From Bacillota bacterium (GTDB lineage Bacteria; Bacillota; Clostridia; Acetivibrionales; DTU013): a stretch of 64,000 nt of DNA. Each line of letters begins with the position of its first letter. Positions within the stretch are counted from its first letter, which is position 1. The DNA lies in the NCBI GenBank assembly GCA_023412665.1, contig JAEZCA010000059.1, forward strand, positions 1 to 64,000. Direction: 5' to 3'. Of the stretch, positions 32,086-41,463 are shown in pieces. Made by a program: the position numbers and the translations under genes. The notes below the pieces were generated by a model. The model saw only the letters and a list, made by a program, of their open reading frames with translations, did not search any database and was not told the origin of the DNA.

Positions 32086-34071
32086 TTAATTGCCTATTTT
32101 TGCGGGTCTGAAAGCTACACCTTCTCCCTGGAAATATTTGCTGAACATTTCATAATACTCGAGACGCAGCCCCTGTATGAATACAACAAGGCCTTCCAGC
32201 GTAAGTATCAGTACGTTGCCCATCACCAGTATGACTATCTTCAGTAAAATATTCGAAGTCATTTCCGACATCACCAGGAAGGCCAGGAACAGTCCGGCGT
32301 GGTTCAGCGCGAAGGCTCCGACACGTATGAACGATATTGCGTTGCTAAGCGTTCCCAGTATAGTCTCGACTCCTTCAAATATGCTTTCCGTCAGATATGA
32401 GCCAACACTGCCGTGAATAAGCGGCTTTTTTCCGCATACCAGGTTTGAGAGCGGTTCTTTGAAAAGCATGACGAAAAAGCTTAAAAGCATTGTAATAAGA
32501 GGTACAGCAATGGGCACTCCTATGACCCCGGTAACTGCGACACCCGACATTATCAGGCTCATGAAAAATACATATCCGGCAGCCCCGTTTTTCCCAAAAA
32601 TCCCGTTTTCAATACTTCCCTTTCTCAGTGAATTGACAATGCCGAATATGAAGGATATGGTCAGTACGGCCACGCCAAACACTACGCCTGCTATAAGTAT
32701 CATCGGTATGTTCTTCGGATCCAGAGGCTTGCCTATCAGGCTCGGCAGCCATGGCAGCTCAGAGTGCTCCAGGCCGAAGAAGCTGCCGTAAACAAAACCA
32801 AACAGTATGGAACTCCCTCCAAGTCTGGTCAGTAGCTGCCCGGCTACGGGCATTTTTTTCATTTTCAGCATCAGTAAACCAGCAAGAAAATATACCAGGC
32901 CCTGTCCGATATCTCCAAACATTATACCGAACATCAGGCAGAATGCTATTGCAACAAAGGGTGTTGGATCGATCTCATAATAGGATGGCAATCCATAAAG
33001 CCTTATAATTGTCTCAAAAGGTTTGAAAAAACGGTTGTTTCTAAACAGAGTAGGGGGCATCACCTGCCTTTCCATTTCGCACACTTTTTTTTCTTCTATA
33101 ACGATCTTTCTGGTCTCTTTTTTCAGGAGGTCCTTTACTTTCCCCAGATCCTTCTCCCGGATCCAGGCATTGAGCACAAAAGTACTTTCTCCGTAAATCA
33201 CCTGGTGTTCCAATCCTATAATCTTTCTTTCCAACAGGACAAAGGTATGTATCCTGTTCAGCATGGCCTCCGCATCGGCCTTTTGGGCTTCGAGCATACT
33301 GGCCAGGGTATTGATTTCCTTTTGAAGACTTTCGATTTTTGAATCCAGCTGTTCAATGATTTCATAAACTGTCCCGATCAAGTCCCCGGGAATATCAAAC
33401 CTGACCCAGTTAAGTGATTTAAGCAGTTTCTGCGTTTCATCCCTGTATTTTCTCGGAAATATTATTATATAAAGGTCTTCGACCGAATCCTTAATATCTC
33501 CGATATTGAGTACCACTGCACTTATATTTTCATAATTGCTTCTGATCCTCGCTTTATTGATGCTGGTCAATGCTCCTATTTCATAGTCAAAATAGTTCAG
33601 ATTGGCGATACTTCTGAAATCTATATCCTTATATTTGATATTTTTCATTTTTTTCTTTAGTAATTCATACTGGAGAATAGCAGCCTTTTTGCGATTGATT
33701 TCGTCAATATGCTCACCCATAGCTCCTTTTAATCTTTCAATATCTGCCATGGCATCGTTAATGCAGTACTGAGAATCCATAATGCTCTTTTTGTCAACCG
33801 TGAGAGAAATATCCAGCCCTTTGCTCAAATGTTCCAATGACTTTTCCATACTGCTGCAACGGGCTTCAATTTCTCCATAATCCTCTCTGGTATATGCCGA
33901 TGCCCCTGCCAGATATGTCTCATATTCATGAATTATGAAATTGTTGTCATATGCCTCCGTATTTTCAAGATCAAAGTGCAGTCTCTCACTCAGGACAAGC
34001 TTTTTCAATGTATCGTGCATGTCCTGGATAGAACCTACTATTTTGAGAAAAAGCATCTTTTCAATAGCCAT
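32086..34071 (-). CDS. ntpI: V-type ATP synthase subunit I
   Basis: 661 residues. The N-terminal ~360 residues form the cytosolic stalk-attachment arm with coiled coils (IEQLDSKIESLQKEINTLASML). The C-terminal half has seven or eight transmembrane helices (FVAIAFCLMFGIMFGDIGQGLVYFLAG onward) with the conserved SFIRVGAFALNHAGLF, whose Arg serves the ion path against the K ring. Its ATG overlaps the ntpC stop by one base (TAATG). Confidence 0.95.
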   Translation of the reverse strand: MAIEKMLFLKIVGSIQDMHDTLKKLVLSERLHFDLENTEAYDNNFIIHEYETYLAGASAYTREDYGEIEARCSSMEKSLEHLSKGLDISLTVDKKSIMDSQYCINDAMADIERLKGAMGEHIDEINRKKAAILQYELLKKKMKNIKYKDIDFRSIANLNYFDYEIGALTSINKARIRSNYENISAVVLNIGDIKDSVEDLYIIIFPRKYRDETQKLLKSLNWVRFDIPGDLIGTVYEIIEQLDSKIESLQKEINTLASMLEAQKADAEAMLNRIHTFVLLERKIIGLEHQVIYGESTFVLNAWIREKDLGKVKDLLKKETRKIVIEEKKVCEMERQVMPPTLFRNNRFFKPFETIIRLYGLPSYYEIDPTPFVAIAFCLMFGIMFGDIGQGLVYFLAGLLMLKMKKMPVAGQLLTRLGGSSILFGFVYGSFFGLEHSELPWLPSLIGKPLDPKNIPMILIAGVVFGVAVLTISFIFGIVNSLRKGSIENGIFGKNGAAGYVFFMSLIMSGVAVTGVIGVPIAVPLITMLLSFFVMLFKEPLSNLVCGKKPLIHGSVGSYLTESIFEGVETILGTLSNAISFIRVGAFALNHAGLFLAFLVMSEMTSNILLKIVILVMGNVLILTLEGLVVFIQGLRLEYYEMFSKYFQGEGVAFRPAKIGN

Positions 34072-35123
34072 TAATGCATCACCTCTGTCTTCTTCGCTTT
34101 ATGTATCAAATACTTCTCCATTTGCTCCCTTGGAAGCTTATACCTTATGCTTTCCGTTACTGTTACCAGATTCTTTAATACCTTATCCAGCATATAAAGA
34201 TACCATAAGACCTTCCCTATGGATGCATCATTCTTTCTGCTGTCCAGATATGTATAAAAGCCGTCGTCGAGGTTTTTCTTAATATCGGCTTCACTACCGA
34301 ATATCTTGAATTTCATGTACTTGTTTGACATTTGTGCCAACTCATCCATAGTCTTTGAATATACCAGTTTTTTCAGAGTGCTCAATTTGAGCCTGTTACC
34401 TCCCTGAAGGCAATAAATAAGTATCTCCTCCGGAGATATGTCATAATATGCCTTGGCTCTGTATATCCACTGGACATTGAGAAAATCAATTTTGGTACCG
34501 ATGATCTCCCTTACAGTATGAAAGTCCTTCTTGTCAAGCTTTACAGCCTTTTTCATCAGGGTCTTGTAAAACAGGAGCTGCAGCTTCATTTCCAAATGAA
34601 ACTCCCTTTTTACTTCATCATTGTCTGTAACAGTTTTTAGTGATGTGTAATAATGGGTACCCTTAAGGTTATCTATAAATTGCTCAGGATTTTTTGAACC
34701 GGCCAGTTTATCAAACGGCAGCCTTGAGAAATTCACAGAGTGGACAAAATGCTCGCTGACGCCTGTCGCTTCTTCATTTCTGACTACTTTCCTGCGTATC
34801 ATTACAAGATCGGTAATTTCGAATTTCATCAGAAATACCTTGAGGAAATCTTTATAGGGACCGGAAAAGTAATACAGTATCTCCTCTGTCTCATGCACCA
34901 TGTACCTGGTCAGGAGCAGCTCCAGATCATCCCTGAAAAGTCTGGCATTGCTTCCTGCTTCATTGATAAATCCGGCCAGGCCGTATTTGTTTTTAATAAA
35001 ATCCGTCACCTGATCTACAGAATCACACTCCATCATACTGCGGAGCTTGATTTCGCCAAAAATATTGCTCTTTTTTGCTGATATCTTGGTATCAACAGCA
35101 TTGTAAGCCATATAAGGATTCAT
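34071..35123 (-). CDS. ntpC: V-type ATP synthase subunit C
   Basis: 350 residues, mainly helical. The start MAYNAVDTKISAKKSNIF, the middle WIYRAKAYYDISPEEILIYCL and the end LWYLYMLDKVLKNLVTVTESIRYKLPREQ fit subunit C/AC39, which links the D/F rotor shaft to the membrane ring. Both ends overlap neighbours by one base (TAATG). Confidence 0.94.
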   Translation of the reverse strand: MNPYMAYNAVDTKISAKKSNIFGEIKLRSMMECDSVDQVTDFIKNKYGLAGFINEAGSNARLFRDDLELLLTRYMVHETEEILYYFSGPYKDFLKVFLMKFEITDLVMIRRKVVRNEEATGVSEHFVHSVNFSRLPFDKLAGSKNPEQFIDNLKGTHYYTSLKTVTDNDEVKREFHLEMKLQLLFYKTLMKKAVKLDKKDFHTVREIIGTKIDFLNVQWIYRAKAYYDISPEEILIYCLQGGNRLKLSTLKKLVYSKTMDELAQMSNKYMKFKIFGSEADIKKNLDDGFYTYLDSRKNDASIGKVLWYLYMLDKVLKNLVTVTESIRYKLPREQMEKYLIHKAKKTEVMH

Positions 35124-35440
35124 TATTGCTCCCTCTCTAACAGCCTGTCTACAATTTCTCTGATGATTCCATCCTCAACTACCTGATAGTTGGTTTTCAA
35201 TTTATACGTAATTTTTTTGATCATATCTTCCTTTTGCAGGCATTCATCGTTAGTCTTGTTTATAATTTGTTTATATAGGGCTTTGGATTTTTCTTGTGCA
35301 TTTGACAATACCTGTTCCCTGTATTTCATCATCTCATTTTCCAGTCTTTTTCTTTCCTTGACCAATATTGTCCCTATTTTTTGTTCATTATTATAAGCAA
35401 TAGCATCAATTTTGGAAATGTGTTCAATTATCTCTTTCAA
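35123..35440 (-). CDS. V-type ATP synthase small coiled-coil stalk subunit (G/H type)
   Basis: 105 residues; TTG start with GGGAGGG seven bases upstream. Almost entirely coiled coil (ILVKERKRLENEMMKYREQVLSNAQEKSKALYKQIIN, in pieces), with the C-terminal IIREIVDRLLERE typical of the EG-type peripheral stalk partner of subunit E. It is the first gene of the operon, and the stop overlaps the ntpC start. Confidence 0.82.
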   Translation of the reverse strand: MKEIIEHISKIDAIAYNNEQKIGTILVKERKRLENEMMKYREQVLSNAQEKSKALYKQIINKTNDECLQKEDMIKKITYKLKTNYQVVEDGIIREIVDRLLEREQ

Positions 35441-35555
35441 TACCCAACCCTCCCTGAATTAAAGCAAAAGACCCCCACACAATGGAAGCCTTCGTTGGCA
35501 ATTCTACTATTGGTAAAAGAATATTCTGTATATAAAAAATGAAAAATCATTACTA

Positions 35556-35584
35556 ATATTAATACAAACAAATCAACAAGTCAA
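35556..35584 (-). promoter_or_regulatory. SigA-type promoter of the V-ATPase operon
   Basis: TTGACT (complement of 35579-35584) and TAATAT (complement of 35556-35561) with a 17-base spacer, followed by a roughly 110-base leader to the first TTG start. Confidence 0.55.
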
Positions 35585-35726
35585 CACCTGCATATCACTG
35601 ATTTTACCTTTATTTAAAGCATGGGGGGCTGCCAGAACCAACCATGCCCCATTTACTGATAGCAGTTAAGTGACACTCCTTGGCAGGGGGTATTCCTTTA
35701 TGAATGAGAAATGTCAATGATGGGTG

Positions 35727-36281
35727 TCACAATAATTTCTCCAACAAAATCTTCAAGCCTATGCCTATTAGTATTATACCGCCCGCCAGCTCTGCCTTTG
35801 ACTTGTACCTTGTGCCGAAAATATTGCCTATTTTGACCCCTGCGGCTGATAAAACAAAGGTTATTATCCCGATAAACGAGACAGCCGGCACGATTTCCAC
35901 CTGAAGGAATGCAAATGTAACTCCGACAGCCAGGGCATCAATGCTGGTAGCTACAGCAAGCACTGCCAGGCTTTTCAGATTGAATGTATTACCGACATTC
36001 TCACAATGCTCGTTCCTGGATTCCCTTATCATATTGATTCCGATGAACAAAAGCAATCCAAACGCTATCCAGTGACCTATAGTATCTATGTAATCCTTGA
36101 ACTGGGTACCCAGCAAATATCCTGCAAGGGGCATCAATGCCTGGAACCCTCCAAAAAACAAACCGACTACAGCCATATGCCGTATTCTCAAATCCTTTGT
36201 AGACAATCCCTTGCATATTGCCACAGCAAATGCATCCATCGACAGTCCCAATGCTATAAGTAAAAGTTCAATTATATCCAT
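35727..36281 (-). CDS. mntP: Manganese efflux pump MntP
   Basis: 184 residues with six transmembrane helices in two inverted repeats. Signature motifs are ALGLSMDAFAVAICKG in helix 1 and ATSIDALAVGVTFAF in helix 4; the Asp residues in these helices bind Mn2+. GLFFGGFQALMPLAGYLLG is also typical. It exports excess manganese. No yybP-ykoY riboswitch is visible upstream, so control is probably by a protein. An inverted repeat with GTGACAC/GTGTCAC arms (35666-35728) follows the stop. Confidence 0.95.
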   Translation of the reverse strand: MDIIELLLIALGLSMDAFAVAICKGLSTKDLRIRHMAVVGLFFGGFQALMPLAGYLLGTQFKDYIDTIGHWIAFGLLLFIGINMIRESRNEHCENVGNTFNLKSLAVLAVATSIDALAVGVTFAFLQVEIVPAVSFIGIITFVLSAAGVKIGNIFGTRYKSKAELAGGIILIGIGLKILLEKLL

Positions 36282-36400
36282 CAGTGATATTCCCCCGGGC
36301 TGCTGACATTTTCCGCTGATTGGCTTTGTACGGCGGGTGCTGCAGCGAAATCAATAATAACATATATCTGATCAATCTTCAATATTCCAGATATACAAAA

Positions 36401-36426
36401 TGATTGCAGGCTAACGCCTGCAATCA
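36401..36426 (-). terminator. Intrinsic terminator after the YhcN-type gene
   Basis: Perfect 11-base-pair stem (TGATTGCAGGC, loop TAAC on the plus strand) followed by TTTT in the minus-strand direction, 30 bases past the lipoprotein stop. Confidence 0.85.
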
Positions 36427-36456
36427 TCCCAGTCATCAATACAGCCCTTTTCACAA

Positions 36457-37242
36457 CTACCTGCCCGTATTGCCCAAGCTGTTTATCATATTACTGAATT
36501 CCTGCATGAAATTGTTTGTCATTCCATTGTTATTGCCCGTAGTTCCGAGTCTGCCCATACGTGTCAGCATGTCAGGTGAATCGGTCACTCTGACGTTTTT
36601 TATCGTATTGTCCATCTGCTTGACCCTTCTCTCAATGCTGGTCCTCAGTCCTGACATATTCCTTGTGTTGGTTCCCTTTGTTTTCAGACCGACAAGCGCC
36701 GTATCCCCGGACACAATTACTGAACAGTCGTTTATTCCATTGACATTTTCTAGCTGCCTTTCGATCATGGAAGCTCTTGCTCTGTCATTGCCGTTCATTG
36801 TATTTGTTGTGTTGTTGCCGGTCAGCATGCCGGTATTCCCATTGTTACCATTATTGACCAGCCCTGTGCCGGTATTCCCCATACGTCCGAATCTGTTGTT
36901 GTACTCGATCGTATTGACGCCATTATACCCAAGGAAATTTGAAGGATCATTGCCGGTATTGCCATATCCCCCGGTCAGATTCCTTCCGGTATTGCCGGTA
37001 TTGCCGGTATTGCCATATCCCCCGGTCAGATTCCTGCCGGTATTGTTGGTATTGCCATACCTGCCTCCTACAAGGCTGTTCCTGTTGTAGCCCTGGTTTT
37101 GAGCGCCGTTGTTCAGGCCGTTATTGGTGCGATTGGGGTCCATCGCCCTCTGATCTCCTGCCTGGGCACATCCTGTAAGGACAGCCGCTATAATGCAGAC
37201 GCCCAAAATAGTACATAAAGCTGTTTTGAATGACTTTCTCAT
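36457..37242 (-). CDS. YhcN/YlaJ family sporulation lipoprotein
   Basis: 261 residues. The N-terminus has a lipoprotein signal with lipobox VLTGC (Cys at about 25). Residues 35-150 are low-complexity, rich in Asn, Gly and Thr, with a near-perfect internal duplication of NTGRNLTGGYGNTGN. The C-terminal domain (about 155-235: ASMIERQLENVNGINDCSVIVSGDTALVGL, in pieces) matches the YhcN/YlaJ family, whose members sit in the spore inner membrane region. It is a single-gene unit, supporting an endospore-forming host. Confidence 0.88.
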   Translation of the reverse strand: MRKSFKTALCTILGVCIIAAVLTGCAQAGDQRAMDPNRTNNGLNNGAQNQGYNRNSLVGGRYGNTNNTGRNLTGGYGNTGNTGNTGRNLTGGYGNTGNDPSNFLGYNGVNTIEYNNRFGRMGNTGTGLVNNGNNGNTGMLTGNNTTNTMNGNDRARASMIERQLENVNGINDCSVIVSGDTALVGLKTKGTNTRNMSGLRTSIERRVKQMDNTIKNVRVTDSPDMLTRMGRLGTTGNNNGMTNNFMQEFSNMINSLGNTGR

Positions 37243-37344
37243 TTTTCAACACCTCCCGTACTATTCTGTGTACATAATCTTTAATTATTTACGTTAAATA
37301 TTTATAGAGTTGCAAAATCATTTTTAAAATAGCAATAATTAATT

Positions 37345-37378
37345 AAAAAAGCCGGCATGGATCAAATCCATACCAGCC
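37345..37378 (-). terminator. Intrinsic terminator after speA
   Basis: Stem of 12 pairs (37366-37377 with 37351-37362, two G-U), 3-base loop, then six U residues on the minus-strand RNA, 18 bases after the speA stop. Confidence 0.9.
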
Positions 37379-37394
37379 CTGTTATTTTTATCAG

Positions 37395-39314
37395 TTACCG
37401 TTCATAATATGTGTATCCGCGCAGGCCGTTGTCATAAGCTTTCATTATCTCCGGCCGTTCGCTTGCGCTGATCCTTCCTTCATGAATAGCCTCTTCGGCT
37501 TTTTCCCTGAAGCTGACCAGCATATCCTTTGGATCAAATTCCACATAAGAGAGCACATCTGCCACACTGTCCCCATGTATTTCCTTTACCAGATCATAAT
37601 GTCCGTCAGGACTGATCCTTACACTGACTACATTAGTATCTCCAAAAAGATTGTGCAGATCGCCAAGCGTTTCCTGGTAAGCTCCAACAAGGAAAACACC
37701 AAGATAGTAGTCGTCACCATTATGCATTTCATGCAGCGGAAGCGTCGTCCTTACATCATGCAGATCGATGAAGCGGTCGATTTTTCCGTCGCAGTCACAG
37801 GTAATGTCTGCTATCACAGCGTTTCTTTTCGGCAGCTCCAGAAGCCTGTGAACAGGCATTATCGGAAACAGCTGATCGATAGCCCAGCTGTCGGGCAGCG
37901 ACTGGAACAGTGAAAAGTTGCAATAATATATATCGGCTATAGCACTCTCAATGTCTTCCAGTTCAGGCGGTGCATGCTTGAGCTTCTCCTTTTCCCTTGC
38001 GATCTGGCTGATGGTATTCCAGAATATCTTCTCGGACAGAGAGCGTTCACGAAGGCTTATCTTTCCATGCTTGAACATATCTCTGATCTCGTCTCTGTAA
38101 TACAGCGCGTCATTATAACACTCCTGTATATTTTTCAAGTGAAGGTTCCTGCTTACATCAAAAAGGTTTTTTATCTGCTCAGATACATTCTCATCTATTT
38201 TGTCAGGAACGTCATATTCCTCAAACCTCTCAACATCAAGTACGTTGAACAGAAGCACCGAATAGTATGCAACAGTCGTACGCCCCGACTCCGTGATGAT
38301 CACAGGATGCTCCACATGGCTCGAATCCAGCGTCGTCATCACAGCTTCAACTACGTCAGTGCAATACTCCTCAACAGTATAGTTCCTGCTGTTGGTGTAA
38401 TTGGTGTTCGAACCGTCATAGTCTACCGCCAGACCGCCGCCAAGATCCAGATAGCCCATGGGTGCGCCTTCCTTCACCAGCTCGGCATATACTCTTGCGG
38501 CTTCGATGACTGCGGAACGGATATCTCTGATGTTTGGTATCTGGGAGCCGAGATGGTAATGCATCAGCTTCAGTGAACTCAGCATGTCCTTTTCCCGGAG
38601 GTAGTCCACCATGGTAATCAGCTGAGAAACGTTCAGCCCGAATATGCTGCGGTCTCCTCCCGATTCTGTCCAATGCCCGCCTGCCTTTGCAGAAAGCTTG
38701 ATGCGGATGCCGATATTCGGCTGTACGCCAAGGGCCTGAGACCTCTCCAGTATTATATTCACCTCGTCCGGTATCTCTATTACAAAGAAGCATTTGAAAC
38801 CCATTTTGACCGCATAGAGTCCAAGATCGATAAATTCCTCATCCTTATATCCATTGCAGATCAGGCAGGCCTCCTTGTCCTTCATAACAGAAAGCGCGGC
38901 AATCAATTCCGCCTTGCTGCCAACCTCCAGCCCATGGTGATAGCGCTGGCCGAACCTTGTCACTTCCTCAACGACCTGCTGCTGCTGATTTACTTTTATA
39001 GGATATACGCCCCTGTATTCACCCCTGTAGTTAAGATCCTTCATTGCCTTCCTGAACGAGTTGTTCAGGTAGGATATCTGTGAGTCAAGCAAATTTTCAA
39101 ATCGCAAAAGCACAGGCATATCAAGACCGCGTTCACGCACACCCGATATTATATCCATCAGGCTTATTGCCGCAGACTTGTCATTGTATGGATTCACGAG
39201 CACCTCGCCCTTGTCGGAAATCGAAAAATAGCCTGCGCCCCAGTTCTTGATACTATATAGCTCCTCGGACTTCTCTCTGGTCCATCTACCCAGCAGTTCC
39301 GTTCTTCTGTTCAT
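37395..39314 (-). CDS. speA: Biosynthetic arginine decarboxylase
   Basis: 639 residues, the normal size of SpeA. The PLP lysine is K107 in VYPIKVNQ. Family motifs are GLEVGSKAELIAAL, ICNGYKDEEFI, LGSQIPNIRDIR, LDLGGGLAVDYDGS, ESGRTTVAYYSVL and the C-terminal GAYQETLGDLHNLFGDTN. It converts arginine to agmatine, the first step to putrescine, which feeds the carboxyspermidine genes at 10-12.6 kb. No agmatinase or agmatine deiminase is in the window. Confidence 0.97.
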   Translation of the reverse strand: MNRRTELLGRWTREKSEELYSIKNWGAGYFSISDKGEVLVNPYNDKSAAISLMDIISGVRERGLDMPVLLRFENLLDSQISYLNNSFRKAMKDLNYRGEYRGVYPIKVNQQQQVVEEVTRFGQRYHHGLEVGSKAELIAALSVMKDKEACLICNGYKDEEFIDLGLYAVKMGFKCFFVIEIPDEVNIILERSQALGVQPNIGIRIKLSAKAGGHWTESGGDRSIFGLNVSQLITMVDYLREKDMLSSLKLMHYHLGSQIPNIRDIRSAVIEAARVYAELVKEGAPMGYLDLGGGLAVDYDGSNTNYTNSRNYTVEEYCTDVVEAVMTTLDSSHVEHPVIITESGRTTVAYYSVLLFNVLDVERFEEYDVPDKIDENVSEQIKNLFDVSRNLHLKNIQECYNDALYYRDEIRDMFKHGKISLRERSLSEKIFWNTISQIAREKEKLKHAPPELEDIESAIADIYYCNFSLFQSLPDSWAIDQLFPIMPVHRLLELPKRNAVIADITCDCDGKIDRFIDLHDVRTTLPLHEMHNGDDYYLGVFLVGAYQETLGDLHNLFGDTNVVSVRISPDGHYDLVKEIHGDSVADVLSYVEFDPKDMLVSFREKAEEAIHEGRISASERPEIMKAYDNGLRGYTYYER

Positions 39315-39398
39315 CGTTCTGCCCTTCTCTTTCTAATCCAAACCTTTTAGTGAGGCGGCATATAACAGCTCTTTGTTACTGGCACCCCGTATAATAAA

Positions 39399-39428
39399 AT
39401 CGGGTGGAGGTTGGAGCTCCTGCCCGAT
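39399..39428 (-). terminator. Hairpin between copZ and speA (terminator or attenuator)
   Basis: Stem ATCGGG/CCCGAT with an inner GGAG/CTCC helix, followed by TTTTATT in the minus-strand direction. A possible -35 TTGACA (complement of 39499-39504) lies upstream, so the hairpin could either end the copZ transcript or attenuate speA. Confidence 0.55.
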
Positions 39429-39519
39429 CTCTTTTGACACTTTCTTCTCAATTTAACTGAATACAGCAAACAATAACATAACATACAATAATCACTGCTG
39501 TCAATAAATTGATTTGCTA

Positions 39520-39738
39520 TCAGTTCCTGTCCTCTTTGATTGAGACGACCTCATAACCTGCATCTATTACCGCATTGCCCAGTTCATGATCATCCACCTC
39601 TTTACTGAGGCTGACTATGGCAATATTGTTTTTGACATCTACCTTTGCTTCAACACCGTCAATTGCATCCAGAGCCTTTTTTACGCCTTCACCGCAGTGA
39701 TTGCAGGTCATCCCCTTTATCTCGATCACCTTTTGCAT
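39520..39738 (-). CDS. copZ: CopZ-like heavy-metal (HMA) chaperone
   Basis: 72 residues from the ATG at 39738 (AGGAGG six bases upstream). It is a single HMA ferredoxin-like domain with the metal site GMTCNHCGEGV (Cys 12 and 15) and the typical VDVKNNIAIVSL strand. It carries Cu(I) or a similar soft metal in the cytosol. It follows the CDF gene by 64 bases, so it may be the last gene of the metal-transport block; no copper P-ATPase is in the window. Confidence 0.9.
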   Translation of the reverse strand: MQKVIEIKGMTCNHCGEGVKKALDAIDGVEAKVDVKNNIAIVSLSKEVDDHELGNAVIDAGYEVVSIKEDRN

Positions 39739-39802
39739 TATCTGCCTCCTTTGTTTTGCTGTCACAACTGCTGCAGATAATAGTTTATCTATCTGTACGT
39801 AT

Positions 39803-40987
39803 TTATTCTGCTGCAAAATCTGGAATGTAGTTGTGATCTACTGTTATCACCGTACGGTAATTGCTGTCAATCTCCTGTGTTTTTTTTGAAATGATCTCTA
39901 TCAGTTCATCATCATCGTACTTGAAATCAAATGGAACAACTACGTCAAATATGAGATTGGAATGTGTCACCCCGTTAACTACTCGGAAATCGTGGATATT
40001 GATCTGCGGTGAAACCTGCCTGACCAGTATGTGAACAGCCTGCTTGAGTTCATTTATCCTTTCATTGTCTGTGATAACGGGATCAAGATGTATTACGAGA
40101 TGTATTCCCATATCCTTGAGGAAATCGCGTTCAATATTATCGATAATATCATGGCTAATCATTATATCTTGATCTGCGGGCACTTCACAGTGTACTGATG
40201 CAAAATATCTGGAAAAGCCATAGTTGTGGACGGTAAGATCGTGCAGGCCTGAAATCCCCTCATAGCTCAGTATTTTTTTATAAATGCTGTCGACCATTTC
40301 ATTCGAAGGCGCGGTACCGAGCAGGGGGCTCACTGTATCAAATATCAGCTTTATACCGGATACTATTATGAACAGTGCTACCGCAGTCCCCATATATCCG
40401 TCAAGGTCAAAGCCTGTGAGCCTTGAAACGATTGCCGCAGCAAGGACGGATGAGGTTGCCAGGATATCATTGCGGCTGTCGGCAGAAGCTGCAATGATGG
40501 CATCCGATCCGATCATCCTGCCGAGCTTCCTGTAAAACATGCTTTGCCATAGCTTCAGCAATATGGAAACAATAAGTACAGCCACGGCGATCCAAGAGAA
40601 TTGACTCGCCTGCGGTTTGAATATCTTTGCGACCGAGTCCTGTATAAGCTGCAGACCAAGGAACATGACTATTATCGATACGATGAGCCCTGATACATAT
40701 TCCATTCTGGCATGGCCGTATGGATGCTTGGCATCTGCGGGCTTGCCCGATATTTTAAAGCCGATGAGCGTCACGATCGATGAACCCGAATCCGACAGGT
40801 TGTTTACAGCGTCCGCTGTTATTGAAATACTGTTAAATAGCGTTCCAACGATTATTTTTATTATGAACAGCAGCAAATTGGTAACTATGCCGGCTGCACC
40901 GGACAGCTTTCCGTATGCCTCTCTTACACGGGCACTGGTAGTATTTCCGTAATCCTTCACAAAAAGTTTCAGCAGCAGCTCCGTCAA
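39803..40987 (-). CDS. Cation diffusion facilitator (CDF) family metal exporter
   Basis: 394 residues; TTG start with GGGGGTGATG upstream. Six transmembrane helices, with metal-site motifs DAVNNLSD in helix 2 and ADSRNDILA in helix 5, and the HPYGHARMEYVSG segment between helices 2 and 3. It is about 90 residues longer than ordinary CDFs because of an extended cytosolic C-terminal part (HDLTVHNYGFSRYFASVHCEV, then a second alpha-beta segment HDFRVVNGVTHSNLIFDVVVPF). Likely a Zn2+, Mn2+ or Fe2+ antiporter driven by H+. Confidence 0.92.
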   Translation of the reverse strand: MTELLLKLFVKDYGNTTSARVREAYGKLSGAAGIVTNLLLFIIKIIVGTLFNSISITADAVNNLSDSGSSIVTLIGFKISGKPADAKHPYGHARMEYVSGLIVSIIVMFLGLQLIQDSVAKIFKPQASQFSWIAVAVLIVSILLKLWQSMFYRKLGRMIGSDAIIAASADSRNDILATSSVLAAAIVSRLTGFDLDGYMGTAVALFIIVSGIKLIFDTVSPLLGTAPSNEMVDSIYKKILSYEGISGLHDLTVHNYGFSRYFASVHCEVPADQDIMISHDIIDNIERDFLKDMGIHLVIHLDPVITDNERINELKQAVHILVRQVSPQINIHDFRVVNGVTHSNLIFDVVVPFDFKYDDDELIEIISKKTQEIDSNYRTVITVDHNYIPDFAAE

Positions 40988-41044
40988 AATTACATCACCC
41001 CCGATTTTGCATTAATCCAGTATGACACCGGCTTCCCCCTGCGT

Positions 41045-41437
41045 TTATGTTTTTGCTTTGAACTCATGCCTGCATTTCGGACAGGTTATCACTATACTGC
41101 CCTTTCCCTTGGGAAGCCTAAGCTCTGCCCTGCAGGAGGGGCATTTGAAAAATCTGTGGGTTTTGGATTCCGCCAGACGCCTGCGTATTTTACTGAACCA
41201 TGCATAGACCGGGCTTACAAGCATATGGAATTTATAGTTTTCCATTCTCCTCCTGTTAATGTTTTTAGAAAACATCCTGAAAAAGCATAGTCCAAGGGGG
41301 ATATATGAAATTATTCCAAGCAGCGGCACTCCCGTAAATCTAATTATAACCGATAAAATAATGGAAAGTATGAGCAGTGCCATAGAAAGCTGGTCTGCCC
41401 CATATCTTCCGTCCATGAATCTTTTCAGCCAGTTCAT
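41045..41437 (-). CDS. Small membrane protein with C-terminal zinc ribbon
   Basis: 130 residues. One long or two short transmembrane helices (about 17-55), then a basic cytosolic stretch (RRRMENYKFHML, KIRRRLAESK), and a zinc ribbon with CPSC and CPKC knuckles separated by ~18 residues (98-121). No catalytic domain. Its place between the P-type ATPase (26 bases upstream) and the CDF exporter (57 bases downstream), all on one strand, suggests a role in metal homeostasis, but that is inference from position. Confidence 0.72.
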   Translation of the reverse strand: MNWLKRFMDGRYGADQLSMALLILSIILSVIIRFTGVPLLGIISYIPLGLCFFRMFSKNINRRRMENYKFHMLVSPVYAWFSKIRRRLAESKTHRFFKCPSCRAELRLPKGKGSIVITCPKCRHEFKAKT

Positions 41438-41463
41438 CTGTCAACCCCATTTCCTTAAGACCA

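Noticed and set aside
35666..35728. Inverted repeat GTGACAC/GTGTCAC after mntP as a terminator
   Set aside because: The loop is over 40 bases and there is no U-run, so termination is doubtful.
36282..36400. yybP-ykoY manganese riboswitch upstream of mntP
   Set aside because: I looked for it because mntP genes often carry one, but the sequence shows none of its conserved loops.
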